Made by a program: the position numbers and the translations under genes
The notes under the pieces: generated by a model
What the model was told of the DNA's origin: nothing
The model's database searches: none
The model's input: only the letters and a program-made list of their open reading frames with translations
Assembly: GCF_004358325.1 (NCBI RefSeq)
Contig: NZ_CP037940.1
Coordinates: 2,790,001-2,854,000 of the forward strand
Reading direction: 5' to 3'
DNA length: 64,000 bases
Origin: Periweissella cryptocerci
GTDB taxonomy: Bacteria > Bacillota > Bacilli > Lactobacillales > Lactobacillaceae
Part shown: positions 42,705 to 49,523 of the stretch, piece after piece
Layout of the letters: each line of letters begins with the position of its first letter
Numbering within the stretch: the stretch's first letter is position 1

Positions 42705-42893
42705 TTGACTAAAGGCGAGAATAGCAATCCAGAAGTTTTGAAACAACTTCGATATATTAACAAGCAACTTAAGCACCAAAATCATTTATTAGCGCAAATC
42801 GTAAAGGATACGTCATCCGCTCATGGCATGCCGGATTCGTCGCAGACCATCGCCCAAAACATGGGTTTAGCTGGTCAGAAACACGAGGCTTAA
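42705..42893 (+). CDS. Uncharacterised 62-residue early protein
   Basis: TTG start, with GAAAGAAAGGG upstream. A short coiled-coil stretch (NPEVLKQLRYINKQLKHQNHLLAQIVKDTSS) and a polar tail. It lies immediately before a tiny membrane peptide gene (1 bp between stop and start). No family recognised; the start is uncertain. Confidence 0.45.
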   Translation: MTKGENSNPEVLKQLRYINKQLKHQNHLLAQIVKDTSSAHGMPDSSQTIAQNMGLAGQKHEA

Positions 42894-42894
42894 T

Positions 42895-42990
42895 ATGGTG
42901 GCAATTGTTATTAGCAGCATCGCGTTAGGTGTAGCGGTGAGTTTTACATCAATCATGTTCGTTTTGGCGTGGCGAGCTAAGGAGGAGTAG
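42895..42990 (+). CDS. 31-residue membrane peptide
   Basis: MVAIVISSIALGVAVSFTSIMF-VLAWRAKEE: one membrane helix and a charged tail. CGAGG lies upstream of the ATG. The last codons (AAGGAGGAG) provide the ribosome-binding site of the next gene. Too small for family recognition. Confidence 0.5.
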   Translation: MVAIVISSIALGVAVSFTSIMFVLAWRAKEE

Positions 42991-42992
42991 CA

Positions 42993-43172
42993 ATGAATAT
43001 GAAATGGAATAAATTAGAGCTGAAGTTACTCGTTAATGAATATGTGCACGGTGGCGCAACCGCTAAGGTGATTGCTGCACAATTAGGTCGCGCACGTAGT
43101 TCTGTTGAAGCAAAAATTCGTAATCTGAAATTACGGCATTCAAAGCCAGGTAAAGGTGGTGAAAAACAATGA
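42993..43172 (+). CDS. Small Myb/SANT-like helix-turn-helix protein
   Basis: 59 residues. The pattern WNKLELKLLVNEYVHGGATAKVIAAQLGRARSSVEAKIRNLKLRHS is like the Myb/SANT-type helix-turn-helix seen in phage and sigma-factor-like proteins. AAGGAGGAG precedes the ATG. It overlaps the next gene by ATGA, so translation is likely coupled. Confidence 0.6.
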   Translation: MNMKWNKLELKLLVNEYVHGGATAKVIAAQLGRARSSVEAKIRNLKLRHSKPGKGGEKQ

Positions 43173-43435
43173 GGACTGCGGAGTTCATTGATAGTGCTAG
43201 GGCATTGCCTTGGGTTCGTAAGATTGAGTTAGTTATTGCGACCAACGCACATACGTATTTGTTAATTAATGCCGGCAAGCGAAACGGGAATATCGCAGCT
43301 GAAATTGACATTGAAGAAACGATGACGTTTTCGACAAATTTTGATAATTGGAACAAGTTAAAAATTGCTGAAAAGCGAATTTTATACGGCCTGATTGATG
43401 AATATGCAAGAACTGAACTATTGGATAGGAGGTGA
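43169..43435 (+). CDS. Uncharacterised 88-residue early protein
   Basis: Starts in the ATGA overlap with the Myb-like gene; GGTGG upstream. Alpha/beta sequence (AEFIDSARALPWVRKIELVIATNAHTYLLINAGKRNGNIAAEIDIEETMTF) with a helical C-terminus. No family recognised. Its last codons carry the AGGAGGTGAG site of the following gene. Confidence 0.55.
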   Translation: MRTAEFIDSARALPWVRKIELVIATNAHTYLLINAGKRNGNIAAEIDIEETMTFSTNFDNWNKLKIAEKRILYGLIDEYARTELLDRR

Positions 43436-43442
43436 GAAGTGG

Positions 43443-43625
43443 ATGGCGGAAGTTTGGTTACTTGCAATAAGTGTCACAAGCGTGGTGGTGGGTTTCAGTT
43501 TTGCTACAACGTTCGATATGAAAAGGACTACGCGCAAGCATGGAAATCACATTGAAAATTCCCTGTTAGGAGTCACTGGGATTTTGGAAACCCGTGACAC
43601 GGTGACAACAAAAAAGCACACGTGA
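43443..43625 (+). CDS. 60-residue single-pass membrane protein
   Basis: ATG 43443 follows AGGAGGTGAG; the open frame from 43395 is inside the previous gene. N-terminal membrane helix (VWLLAISVTSVVVGFSFAT) and a basic, polar tail. The stop lies in the first arm of a hairpin (43615-43643), so the operon probably ends here. No family recognised. Confidence 0.5.
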   Translation: MAEVWLLAISVTSVVVGFSFATTFDMKRTTRKHGNHIENSLLGVTGILETRDTVTTKKHT

Positions 43626-43643
43626 CTGAAGATCACATGTGCT
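43615..43643 (+). terminator. Hairpin at the end of the early small-gene operon
   Basis: AGCACACGTGA pairs with TCACATGTGCT (10 of 11 bp). Confidence 0.5.
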
Positions 43644-43662
43644 AAATGTTTTAAATTAAATT

Positions 43663-43718
43663 CGACAAAAATTCAACTCAAACCAACTAACATCATTCTA
43701 GTTGAATTTGTCGGTTTT
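43663..43718 (+). terminator. Large inverted repeat and T run before the Rep gene
   Basis: CGACAAA and TTCAACT pair with AGTTGAATTTGTCG (14 bp with a 2-nt bulge) around a 21-nt loop, followed by five T. A terminator is the simple reading; as it sits just upstream of an HUH Rep gene it could instead be part of a replication origin. Confidence 0.6.
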
Positions 43719-43835
43719 TGCAATCAAGAGGGCACCATAACGTTGAAAATCAAGACTTTTAAAGTTTTGAGAAGTAGACGTTTTGGCCTCGTTATACTGT
43801 ATTAACTTAACGACGCAACTTAAAGTGGTGGAAAA

Positions 43836-44714
43836 ATGAGGAAAGCTACAGCCTTAGTTAAATATTTTAGGGAAACTAGATTGTTTGCTGGGGCTGATTA
43901 TTTTGAAGGCTCAATCATTCCCAAGCATATGCCAATTGATTTTGTGCCAGGTGGGAAACTCCCATCTCGTAAAAAGGTCGAAGCAACTAGACCAGCACAG
44001 AAGACACTCAACGATGAGAATAGCCGTCGATATTTCAGATTGCTGATGATTGCAAATTTCTTCGTGAACACAGCTCTACACATAACTTTGACCTATAACG
44101 ATATGTTTCTCCCTGCCGGCTACGAAGATGCCGAAAAACGCTTTAGCAACTTTATGAGAAAAGTTAATGCTAATCGAAAGCGCAGGGGTCAAGAAACAGT
44201 TCGGTTCTTATCAGTGGTGCAATGGGGTTCTGAAAATGGACGAATCCATCATCACTTAATCATTGAGAATGATGGGTATCTTAACGAACAAAGCGTTCGA
44301 GATATGTGGAGTGTTGGGCGTGGCAAGAATAAGCAGCAATTGGGATTTGTTGACGTGCAAACAATTCAAGATACGTTCCCAGGCGAACACGAAGGCACAG
44401 CTGTCGAAAAACTAGCAAACTATTTCACGAAAGATTTTGGCAAGTTCGCTAAGGGAAATAACAAATGGAGTTCTTCCCGAGGGAACCTAGTTAAGCCGGA
44501 ATACCAACCTAAGCGTGATTATAAGTTTTCGAGAGCAGCGGTTATGCGACGTCTGCAAGAAGGCACCCTTGAAGAATACATTCGCGAAATGTATCCAGAT
44601 TACGAGTTGCTCGAATTTACTCGCAGAGACAAGGAACTGGTGAACGTTGATGTGCGGGATAACATGTTTGATGGAATTCATATCTACTTTAGAATGCGTC
44701 GTATAACCACTTAG
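43836..44714 (+). CDS. HUH-type rolling-circle replication initiator
   Basis: 292-residue Rep protein, predicted to nick one strand at an origin and attach to the 5' end. Motif 1 is ALHITLTYND, motif 2 (metal-binding HUH) is GRIHHHLIIEND with His138-His140, and motif 3 is LANYFTKDF with the candidate nucleophile Tyr196 and Lys199. No helicase domain follows. It opens a replication module with DUF2303 and RepTerm-like genes. Such Reps are usual in plasmids, inoviruses and microviruses, and less so in contractile-tailed phages. Confidence 0.85.
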   Translation: MRKATALVKYFRETRLFAGADYFEGSIIPKHMPIDFVPGGKLPSRKKVEATRPAQKTLNDENSRRYFRLLMIANFFVNTALHITLTYNDMFLPAGYEDAEKRFSNFMRKVNANRKRRGQETVRFLSVVQWGSENGRIHHHLIIENDGYLNEQSVRDMWSVGRGKNKQQLGFVDVQTIQDTFPGEHEGTAVEKLANYFTKDFGKFAKGNNKWSSSRGNLVKPEYQPKRDYKFSRAAVMRRLQEGTLEEYIREMYPDYELLEFTRRDKELVNVDVRDNMFDGIHIYFRMRRITT

Positions 44715-44730
44715 AAAGTCGGTGAATTAT

Positions 44731-44844
44731 ATGCACGTAGATCCAGCAACATATGTCTATGATTTGGTACCCAAGAGCGTCCTTGAAATTGTGTACCAAC
44801 AATTAAAAGAAAGTGCCAATAAATTTATTTTAGAAAAGGGATAG
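44731..44844 (+). CDS. Uncharacterised 37-residue protein
   Basis: MHVDPATYVYDLVPKSVLEIVYQQ..ending FILEKG, one probable helix. GTCGGTGAA upstream is a weak ribosome-binding site. It fits exactly between the Rep gene and the next gene (3 bp gap), which is why I keep it. Confidence 0.4.
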   Translation: MHVDPATYVYDLVPKSVLEIVYQQLKESANKFILEKG

Positions 44845-44847
44845 ACC

Positions 44848-45288
44848 ATGAAAAATACGGTTGAGGCGGTTTGGTTGCAAACCAAGCTCGGGGATGTAGC
44901 CAGGGTTAAGCAAATCAGCAAAGATATTGTTGATGTTGTACTTTCAAATGGCTCGATTCCAGTAGTACTTGCTACATTAGACCGCAAAAATCATAAAGTA
45001 ACTTGGGCAAGTGTATTTGATAAGCGCCCACTCAAAATGATTCAACTATTTAATTTTTGGGTTACAGGTGCAGATATATACGCTTTCCGCTACATGGCAT
45101 ACGTCATCCGTAAGAGTAAATCCAAAAAGGAAATCAATTACCTGCGCCGAGGAGCTCAACTCGGGGATGATGATCCGTGGACTTTTGGAATTGATGATGC
45201 CTGGTCGTTTATGCGAGAACAGGATGCGTATGCCAAGATTCGGGAACTAAACATCGTTGGTGCAGTTCCCGAAGAAGTTGAAATGTAG
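44848..45288 (+). CDS. Uncharacterised 146-residue replication-module protein
   Basis: Starts 3 bp after the preceding stop; ribosome-binding site AAAAGGGAT. Alpha/beta in the first half (VARVKQISKDIVDVVLSNGSIPVVLATLDRK), then a hydrophobic stretch (MIQLFNFWVTGADIYAFRYMAYVI) and an acidic C-terminus. No family recognised. It lies in the Rep operon, so a replication-linked role is plausible. Confidence 0.55.
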   Translation: MKNTVEAVWLQTKLGDVARVKQISKDIVDVVLSNGSIPVVLATLDRKNHKVTWASVFDKRPLKMIQLFNFWVTGADIYAFRYMAYVIRKSKSKKEINYLRRGAQLGDDDPWTFGIDDAWSFMREQDAYAKIRELNIVGAVPEEVEM

Positions 45289-45296
45289 GTGCGACT

Positions 45297-45509
45297 ATGA
45301 AGTCAATAGAAATTTTTGTGAAAACCGAAATGTATAAAGTTACTAGTGTTGCCACGGGGCAATTGATACACATAGCTAAAGCAGAAGTGGATGCCAAAGC
45401 ATTTGTTGAAAAATGGCGATTAGTCTATTCGGAATTAGTTCAGATTGACCAATTTACTCATTTTGCGTTTGCTGAGGCCACAGATGAGGAGAATACAAAT
45501 GAGCTATAG
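45297..45509 (+). CDS. Uncharacterised 70-residue protein
   Basis: ATG 45297, 8 bp after the preceding stop. Small alpha/beta protein (SIEIFVKTEMYKVTSVATGQLIHIAKAEVDAKAFVEKWRLVYSELVQ). Its end overlaps the next gene by 11 bp and contains that gene's GAGGAGAA site. No family recognised. Confidence 0.55.
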   Translation: MKSIEIFVKTEMYKVTSVATGQLIHIAKAEVDAKAFVEKWRLVYSELVQIDQFTHFAFAEATDEENTNEL

Positions 45510-45909
45510 CGATGAACAAATGCAGATGCTAAAGAATCTTATGCCACAGCTTATTCAGTCTGGTGCAGAAAACGGGTATATATACCATATCAAGCAAATG
45601 CCAACGGGAATTATCAACGGCTATGTACACGTGACTTCAAAATCTAAGTTCTTTGGTGTGCATTACAACCAGTTACAGCATTTAAACGTACATGGTGGGC
45701 TAACTTATTCAGAACTAGAAGAATCTTCTTCAGGGGCTGAATGGGTACTTGGGTTTGATACTGCTCACTTAATAAGTCGGAATATGTATATTGGCGAACG
45801 GGGTGAACCTATCCCGCAGGTACAGACTCAAAATCTTGTTTGGAACGAAATAAAAAAGCTCACACTACAAATGCGAGAAGAGGAGATTGCTGATGAGCAA
45901 CAAAATTAA
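45499..45909 (+). CDS. Uncharacterised 136-residue protein
   Basis: ATG 45499 follows GAGGAGAA; the open frame from 45445 is inside the previous gene. The sequence has a globular core (YIYHIKQMPTGIINGYVHVTSKSKFFGVHYNQLQHLNVHGGLTYSELEE..EWVLGFDTAH) and a helical, acidic tail. Its end overlaps the RepTerm-like gene by 17 bp. No family recognised. Confidence 0.6.
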   Translation: MSYSDEQMQMLKNLMPQLIQSGAENGYIYHIKQMPTGIINGYVHVTSKSKFFGVHYNQLQHLNVHGGLTYSELEESSSGAEWVLGFDTAHLISRNMYIGERGEPIPQVQTQNLVWNEIKKLTLQMREEEIADEQQN

Positions 45910-46342
45910 TATTAATGTGTATGAACTCAATGATGGGGCGTTTGGCGAAACTATCAATGCCGAATTGTCTAAGTTGTTTGCAAATATCCTTGATCAAAAC
46001 ACAGACCAAGACAAGGCGCGTAAATTAAATATCATGTTGACCGTGAAACGTAGTAAGGAATTCAAAGACGAATACATCGTTTTTGCCGATACCAAACTCA
46101 CACTACAACCAGTAACAGGACAAGTTACCAAGGTGCTTGCTGGTCGTGATTACAACACAGGGCGAATTGAAGCAAATGAGTTGCGTTCTGGCGTTAAAGG
46201 TCAAACTTATTTTGATACTAAAGATGAACGTTTGAAAACTGATGTCGGGGAAGACATTGAAGACGTTGAGGCTACTGTGTCTGATGAGAAAAATCTTCCT
46301 GCACCAAAAGACAACCTCATTGATTTACGAAAGAAAGGCTAG
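45893..46342 (+). CDS. Phage 'replication terminator'-type protein
   Basis: 149 residues from ATG 45893 (GAGGAGATT upstream). The pattern NDGAFGETINAELSKLFANILDQNTDQDKARKLNIMLTVKRS, followed by VFADTKLTLQP and VLAGRD, matches a Firmicutes phage family usually annotated as replication terminator protein; the label is not backed by biochemistry as far as I know. It regularly precedes DUF2303 genes, as here. Confidence 0.65.
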   Translation: MSNKININVYELNDGAFGETINAELSKLFANILDQNTDQDKARKLNIMLTVKRSKEFKDEYIVFADTKLTLQPVTGQVTKVLAGRDYNTGRIEANELRSGVKGQTYFDTKDERLKTDVGEDIEDVEATVSDEKNLPAPKDNLIDLRKKG

Positions 46343-46352
46343 GGATTAACAA

Positions 46353-47105
46353 ATGCTTAACTACGATACACTTGAATTAATTCAACAAACTGCCCATGAA
46401 GCTATGCAAAATAAAATTATTGAACACGAAGGGGAAACGTTCTTGATCCAAGGCAACAAAATCGAACGTTACCAACCAGATGATCGTGTCCAAACGGTGC
46501 TCGAAGTCGCTAAGTTTGCAGGTATCGTTGATTTGATTAAGAAACCCGATACTTTGGGCGTTGTAAAAGACGGCACACCACGATTAATTACAGCAATCCA
46601 AGTCGTAGATGAAACGAAAGTTAATCTATTGGGGGACGTGGACAACGCTGGCCGGCGTGAAGTGTTGGCAGTTGCTAACGCTTACGGTACACCATTCTAC
46701 TTTGATAATTACTACGACACCGAAGATGCGGTTATTAAATTGCAGGCGCTTTTTGCCGACACAGAAGACCGTGCCCTGGTTCTTAAGTTCCTTGGCAATT
46801 TAACGGACGGTGAAAGTCGAACTTTAGAGGATGACGGCATTACCCAAGCGGCAACCATTAAGACTGGGATTGCGTCAAAAGGTGAGGCAAAGGTGCCAAA
46901 CCCCGTCAAATTGAAGCCTTTCCGTACGTTCTTGGAGGTTGAACAGCCAGAGAGTCCATTTATCTTCCGTGTTAAAGAAGGCCCACGAGCGGCTCTCTAC
47001 GAAGCTGATGGTGGTTACTGGAAGATTCAAGCGATTAATAACATCAAACAATATTTTGTTGACGCCTTAGGGGATGAATTCCCGGATATCCTTGTACTCG
47101 CTTAA
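46353..47105 (+). CDS. DUF2303 (YfdQ-like) phage protein
   Basis: 250 residues. The C-terminal block KLKPFRTFLEVEQPESPFIFRVKEGPRAALYEADGGYWKIQAINNIKQYF is the DUF2303/YfdQ signature, seen in prophages of both Gram-positive and Gram-negative hosts. Function is unknown; the constant pairing with replication-module genes suggests a DNA-related role. It follows the RepTerm-like gene by 10 bp. Confidence 0.75.
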   Translation: MLNYDTLELIQQTAHEAMQNKIIEHEGETFLIQGNKIERYQPDDRVQTVLEVAKFAGIVDLIKKPDTLGVVKDGTPRLITAIQVVDETKVNLLGDVDNAGRREVLAVANAYGTPFYFDNYYDTEDAVIKLQALFADTEDRALVLKFLGNLTDGESRTLEDDGITQAATIKTGIASKGEAKVPNPVKLKPFRTFLEVEQPESPFIFRVKEGPRAALYEADGGYWKIQAINNIKQYFVDALGDEFPDILVLA

Positions 47106-47190
47106 ACAAAAATAATTCACACGCTGAAATGCCGGACGGGGGAAGTGCCCATTAGCGAATTACGAATAGAAAATCGAAAGGATGCGAATC

Positions 47191-47388
47191 ATGAAGGGAC
47201 AAAAAGGATTGTGGGTCGTTCGAGTTGAAAAAGTTAAAGACCGCATACAATACATTGAAAACATCAGACATGGTGAATATGCCGATTACATTGATTTAAC
47301 GAATGATTGTTGGGAAGCTGCTGAATTTAATCAGGAGCAAGCGAGTAAGGTAGCCGCTCTGTATCGTGGCCGAGCGGTGGAAGTGTGA
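47191..47388 (+). CDS. Uncharacterised 65-residue protein
   Basis: ATG 47191 is preferred to 47182 because GAAAGG abuts the latter. Small alpha/beta protein (GLWVVRVEKVKDRIQYIENIRHGEYADYIDLTNDCWEAAEFNQEQASKVAALYRGRAVEV). The stop is next to the following ATG. No family recognised. Confidence 0.55.
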   Translation: MKGQKGLWVVRVEKVKDRIQYIENIRHGEYADYIDLTNDCWEAAEFNQEQASKVAALYRGRAVEV

Positions 47389-47541
47389 ATGAGCAGTATT
47401 AAACATTATTTATCGAGGTTCTCATGGGAAAAAGTAAAAAATATGATTGAAGCAGCCGGAATTGTCATTGCTGCTTCAATCACGGTGCTAGTACTACTTA
47501 AAATAATGCTTGTTGCCGGCAATTTGATTTTTGGAGATTAA
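47389..47541 (+). CDS. 50-residue single-pass membrane protein
   Basis: Starts directly after the preceding stop codon (TGA ATG). An amphipathic N-terminus (SSIKHYLSRFSWEKVKNMIEA) leads into one membrane helix (AGIVIAASITVLVLLKIMLVAG). No family recognised. Translational coupling is likely, since there is no separate ribosome-binding site. Confidence 0.5.
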   Translation: MSSIKHYLSRFSWEKVKNMIEAAGIVIAASITVLVLLKIMLVAGNLIFGD

Positions 47542-47545
47542 AATT

Positions 47546-47728
47546 ATGATTTATAGATTCCTAGTATCATTTCTTATCGGCGTATTGGATTATTCGTTTG
47601 CAATGGCATGGATTGGTTGGGGTGATTTGCCACCTACGCCAAAGACGCCGGGTATCGCATGGTGGGTCAATGGAGTCGGGCTACTGTTCTGGATTATCAG
47701 TTACATTGCACTACTGATTAAAGAATAG
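47546..47728 (+). CDS. 60-residue two-helix membrane protein
   Basis: ATG 47546 with GGAG at 47533-47536, inside the end of the previous gene. Two membrane helices (YRFLVSFLIGVLDYSFAMAWIG and WWVNGVGLLFWIISYIALLI) are linked by the Pro-rich turn LPPTPKTPG. No family recognised. It is the last early gene before the late regulator. Confidence 0.55.
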   Translation: MIYRFLVSFLIGVLDYSFAMAWIGWGDLPPTPKTPGIAWWVNGVGLLFWIISYIALLIKE

Positions 47729-47845
47729 ATTACAAGTACTTACTTAGTCTGAAAAACAATAAAAAAGCACTCAGCTTTCACTGAATGCAAAATGGTATGT
47801 GTTTTGGTTGACATGTCCATTATAACATTTGTGTGAGGTGAAAAT

Positions 47846-48367
47846 ATGGAAGTTTTTGTACCAAAGGAGATTGAACTCTTTGATAGTTTACTGGATTATG
47901 ACGCAACTGCCAAAAAAGTTAAATATTTTTTTAAGCAGCCACGGAACAAAGTGCCGAAGTTTGAACGGCTGTATACCCAAGCCGGCATCTCTGATGCCGA
48001 CTTAAAAAGTCCAACGTTGTCAGCTGATAAGGTTCAAGCTTCGGCTGACCAAAATAGCGCAGAACAAAAAATGATGACTATCATGATGGCTAAAGAAAAG
48101 CTAGCTGCGATTCTTGCAGTAATCGAAGGAATGGAAACTGTCAAAGGCCGCATTATGAAACTGTATTACATACAGGGGTACTCAGATCGCCAAGTTATGT
48201 CAGCGGTCGGATATGGCGAAAGTCGGTATCGTGATTTTAAGACAACGGCTGCCGTAGTATTTGCGGAAAGTTTGGCAGCGCGCAATGTCGGCATTAATTT
48301 AACGCGTTATGTCGTAAATGATGAAAAAATACCGGAAAACGAAGAAAAAAGTACGAAAACGGATTAA
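47846..48367 (+). CDS. ArpU-family late transcriptional regulator
   Basis: 173 residues. The region LAAILAVIEGMETVKGRIMKLYYIQGYSDRQVMSAVGYGESRYRDFKTTAAVVFAESL is the sigma-like C-terminal helix-turn-helix of ArpU/RinA-type proteins, which switch on packaging and structural genes in Firmicutes phages. GTGAGGTGA precedes the ATG. It lies between early genes and the terminase, the usual place. Confidence 0.8.
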   Translation: MEVFVPKEIELFDSLLDYDATAKKVKYFFKQPRNKVPKFERLYTQAGISDADLKSPTLSADKVQASADQNSAEQKMMTIMMAKEKLAAILAVIEGMETVKGRIMKLYYIQGYSDRQVMSAVGYGESRYRDFKTTAAVVFAESLAARNVGINLTRYVVNDEKIPENEEKSTKTD

Positions 48368-48541
48368 AAATGGTCGAATAATCAAAAAATCGGACATTTT
48401 CGAAAGATTTCACGAAGTTTTCACGGGGTTTTTCGGTAGTTGTTGTGTGAGATTATAGTATTGTGCCAGAGATAAGTTAATTTATGCCTGGTGCCCTCAC
48501 ACAAAGGAGTGCAAGTCAGTGGGATTACTGGTTTGTTACTT

Positions 48542-48614
48542 GATCACTTAGCTCAATGGTAGAGCATTACGTACGCCGCGATAAAGGTTCCTGGTTCGAT
48601 TCCGGGAGTGATCA
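48542..48614 (+). tRNA. Degenerate tRNA (class I)
   Basis: 73 nt with acceptor GATCACT/AGTGATC (7 bp), TA at 8-9, D-arm GCTC-AATGGTA-GAGC, T-arm CCTGG-TTCGATT-CCGGG and discriminator A. The anticodon arm is defective: the best 5-bp stem (TTACG/CGxTAA) needs a bulge and leaves a loop without U33. Shifting the stem gives loop GTACGCC (anticodon ACG, Arg) with a mismatch. Either a decayed phage tRNA or a tRNA-like part of a larger RNA. Confidence 0.5.
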
Positions 48615-48687
48615 TAGACAGGTTCTCCAGCCTGTCGGGCAAATCACTGATTGTGGTGGAGTGTTAAAGTTTTAACACGTGAATTTG

Positions 48688-48776
48688 GTGCCAGCTGCTG
48701 TGGTTGGAAGAAAATATAATGGTCTATGTTGAAACCTTGTGGCACAGCGATTCGGGTTCGAGTCCCGACTGGTATT
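48688..48776 (+). tRNA. tRNA-like element with rebuilt middle
   Basis: 89 nt, the length of a class II tRNA. Acceptor GTGCCAG/CTGGTAT (7 pairs with wobbles) and T-arm TCGGG-TTCGAGT-CCCGA are good. In place of D and anticodon arms, GCTGTG (48697-48702) pairs with CACAGC (48743-48748). A TTGAAA stretch resembles a Ser anticodon loop but its stem is poor. Unlikely to be a working tRNA. Confidence 0.3.
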
Positions 48777-48887
48777 TAGGACGGCACTGACAGTCACCGT
48801 CCGAAAGGCTTTAAAGTTTTTTGCCTTGGAATAACTCCTTTTTTATATTGTTTGTTTCATGCTCTACGGTTTGATCACCGTAGTTCT

Positions 48888-48993
48888 GCTTGCAAGGTCA
48901 GATAGTTCTCTTACTTGAATACCTGTTTAGTTAACCGATATTAAGTTTTACCCCACATTACTATCTGCCTAGGTTCGATTCCTGGGGCAAGCA
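48888..48993 (+). other. Third acceptor/T-arm-like element
   Basis: GCTTGC (48888-48893) pairs with GCAAGC (48987-48992) and a T-arm CTAGG-TTCGATT-CCTGG (48969-48985) adjoins it. At 106 nt the piece is too long for a tRNA and no D or anticodon arm is visible. Confidence 0.3.
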
Positions 48994-49053
48994 TTAGCAA
49001 TCTCATTCACAGGCAGGTCCATGAGGTTGCGCTCCTTAGTTTTATCTTGTTTT

Positions 49054-49083
49054 AGCTCACCGCTTCGGCTGTGGGCTTTTTGT
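49054..49083 (+). terminator. Terminator before the terminase genes
   Basis: AGCTCACCGC and GCTGTGGGCT form an imperfect stem around TTCG, followed by five T. It would end the structured noncoding transcript. Confidence 0.7.
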
Positions 49084-49118
49084 TTTGTCTGATTTTGTCT
49101 GAAATGGAGGTGATTTTT

Positions 49119-49523
49119 ATGACACTAAAACCAAAGCAAGTCCTTGCTATTACTACATTGTATGAGCACGAAGGTGATTGGACGTCGGACAAAATCGCTG
49201 AACACGTTGGAACAACTACCAGAACATTGCAAAGATGGCGTCATGAGGATGAAGAGTTCCAAGCAGAATTCAAGAAATATTTATCTCGTCAGTTTAAGGG
49301 GCTGCGTCCCAAAGCGATTCGGACGCTTGGGGCGCTGCTTGAATCAGGAAAGCCATCAGTTCAACTAGGTGCGGTTAAGGAAATCTTAGATCGCTCAGGT
49401 TTTGCAGTTGAACAGATTATCACTTTGCAAGACGAACGCGAGAATGTATCGCCATTGGAAGGCCTGAATACGGATGAATTGAGGATACTTGCCAATGCGA
49501 CGAAGTCAACCATTAACAAGTGA
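49119..49523 (+). CDS. terS: Terminase small subunit
   Basis: 134 residues from ATG 49119 (GGAGGTGA upstream); the open frame from 49071 lies in the terminator. N-terminal helix-turn-helix (ALAITTLYEHEGDW-like segment, then TSDKIAEHVGTTTRTLQRWRHEDEEFQAEFKKYL) of the phBC6A51 type, then a helical oligomerisation part. It recognises phage DNA and hands it to the large subunit, whose gene it overlaps by 29 bp. Confidence 0.8.
   Translation: MTLKPKQVLAITTLYEHEGDWTSDKIAEHVGTTTRTLQRWRHEDEEFQAEFKKYLSRQFKGLRPKAIRTLGALLESGKPSVQLGAVKEILDRSGFAVEQIITLQDERENVSPLEGLNTDELRILANATKSTINK

Larger units (their letters stand above)
48443..49030 (+). ncRNA. Candidate large structured RNA with tRNA-like pieces
   Basis: The 750 bases from ArpU to terminase have no gene but a dense set of stems: 48443-48504 (9 bp, with an inner GTGCCAG/CTGGTGC stem), three acceptor/T-arm-like elements, GACAGG/CCTGTC (48617-48636), a palindrome GTGTTAAAGTTTTAACAC (48661-48678), GGACGG/CCGTCC (about 48779-48802), CTACGG/CCGTAG (about 48864-48883) and GCAATCTCA/TGAGGTTGC (48997-49030), ending at a terminator. 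Prophage location, size and association with tRNA elements recall the ornate GOLLD and ROOL RNAs; I cannot test membership. Confidence 0.4.
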
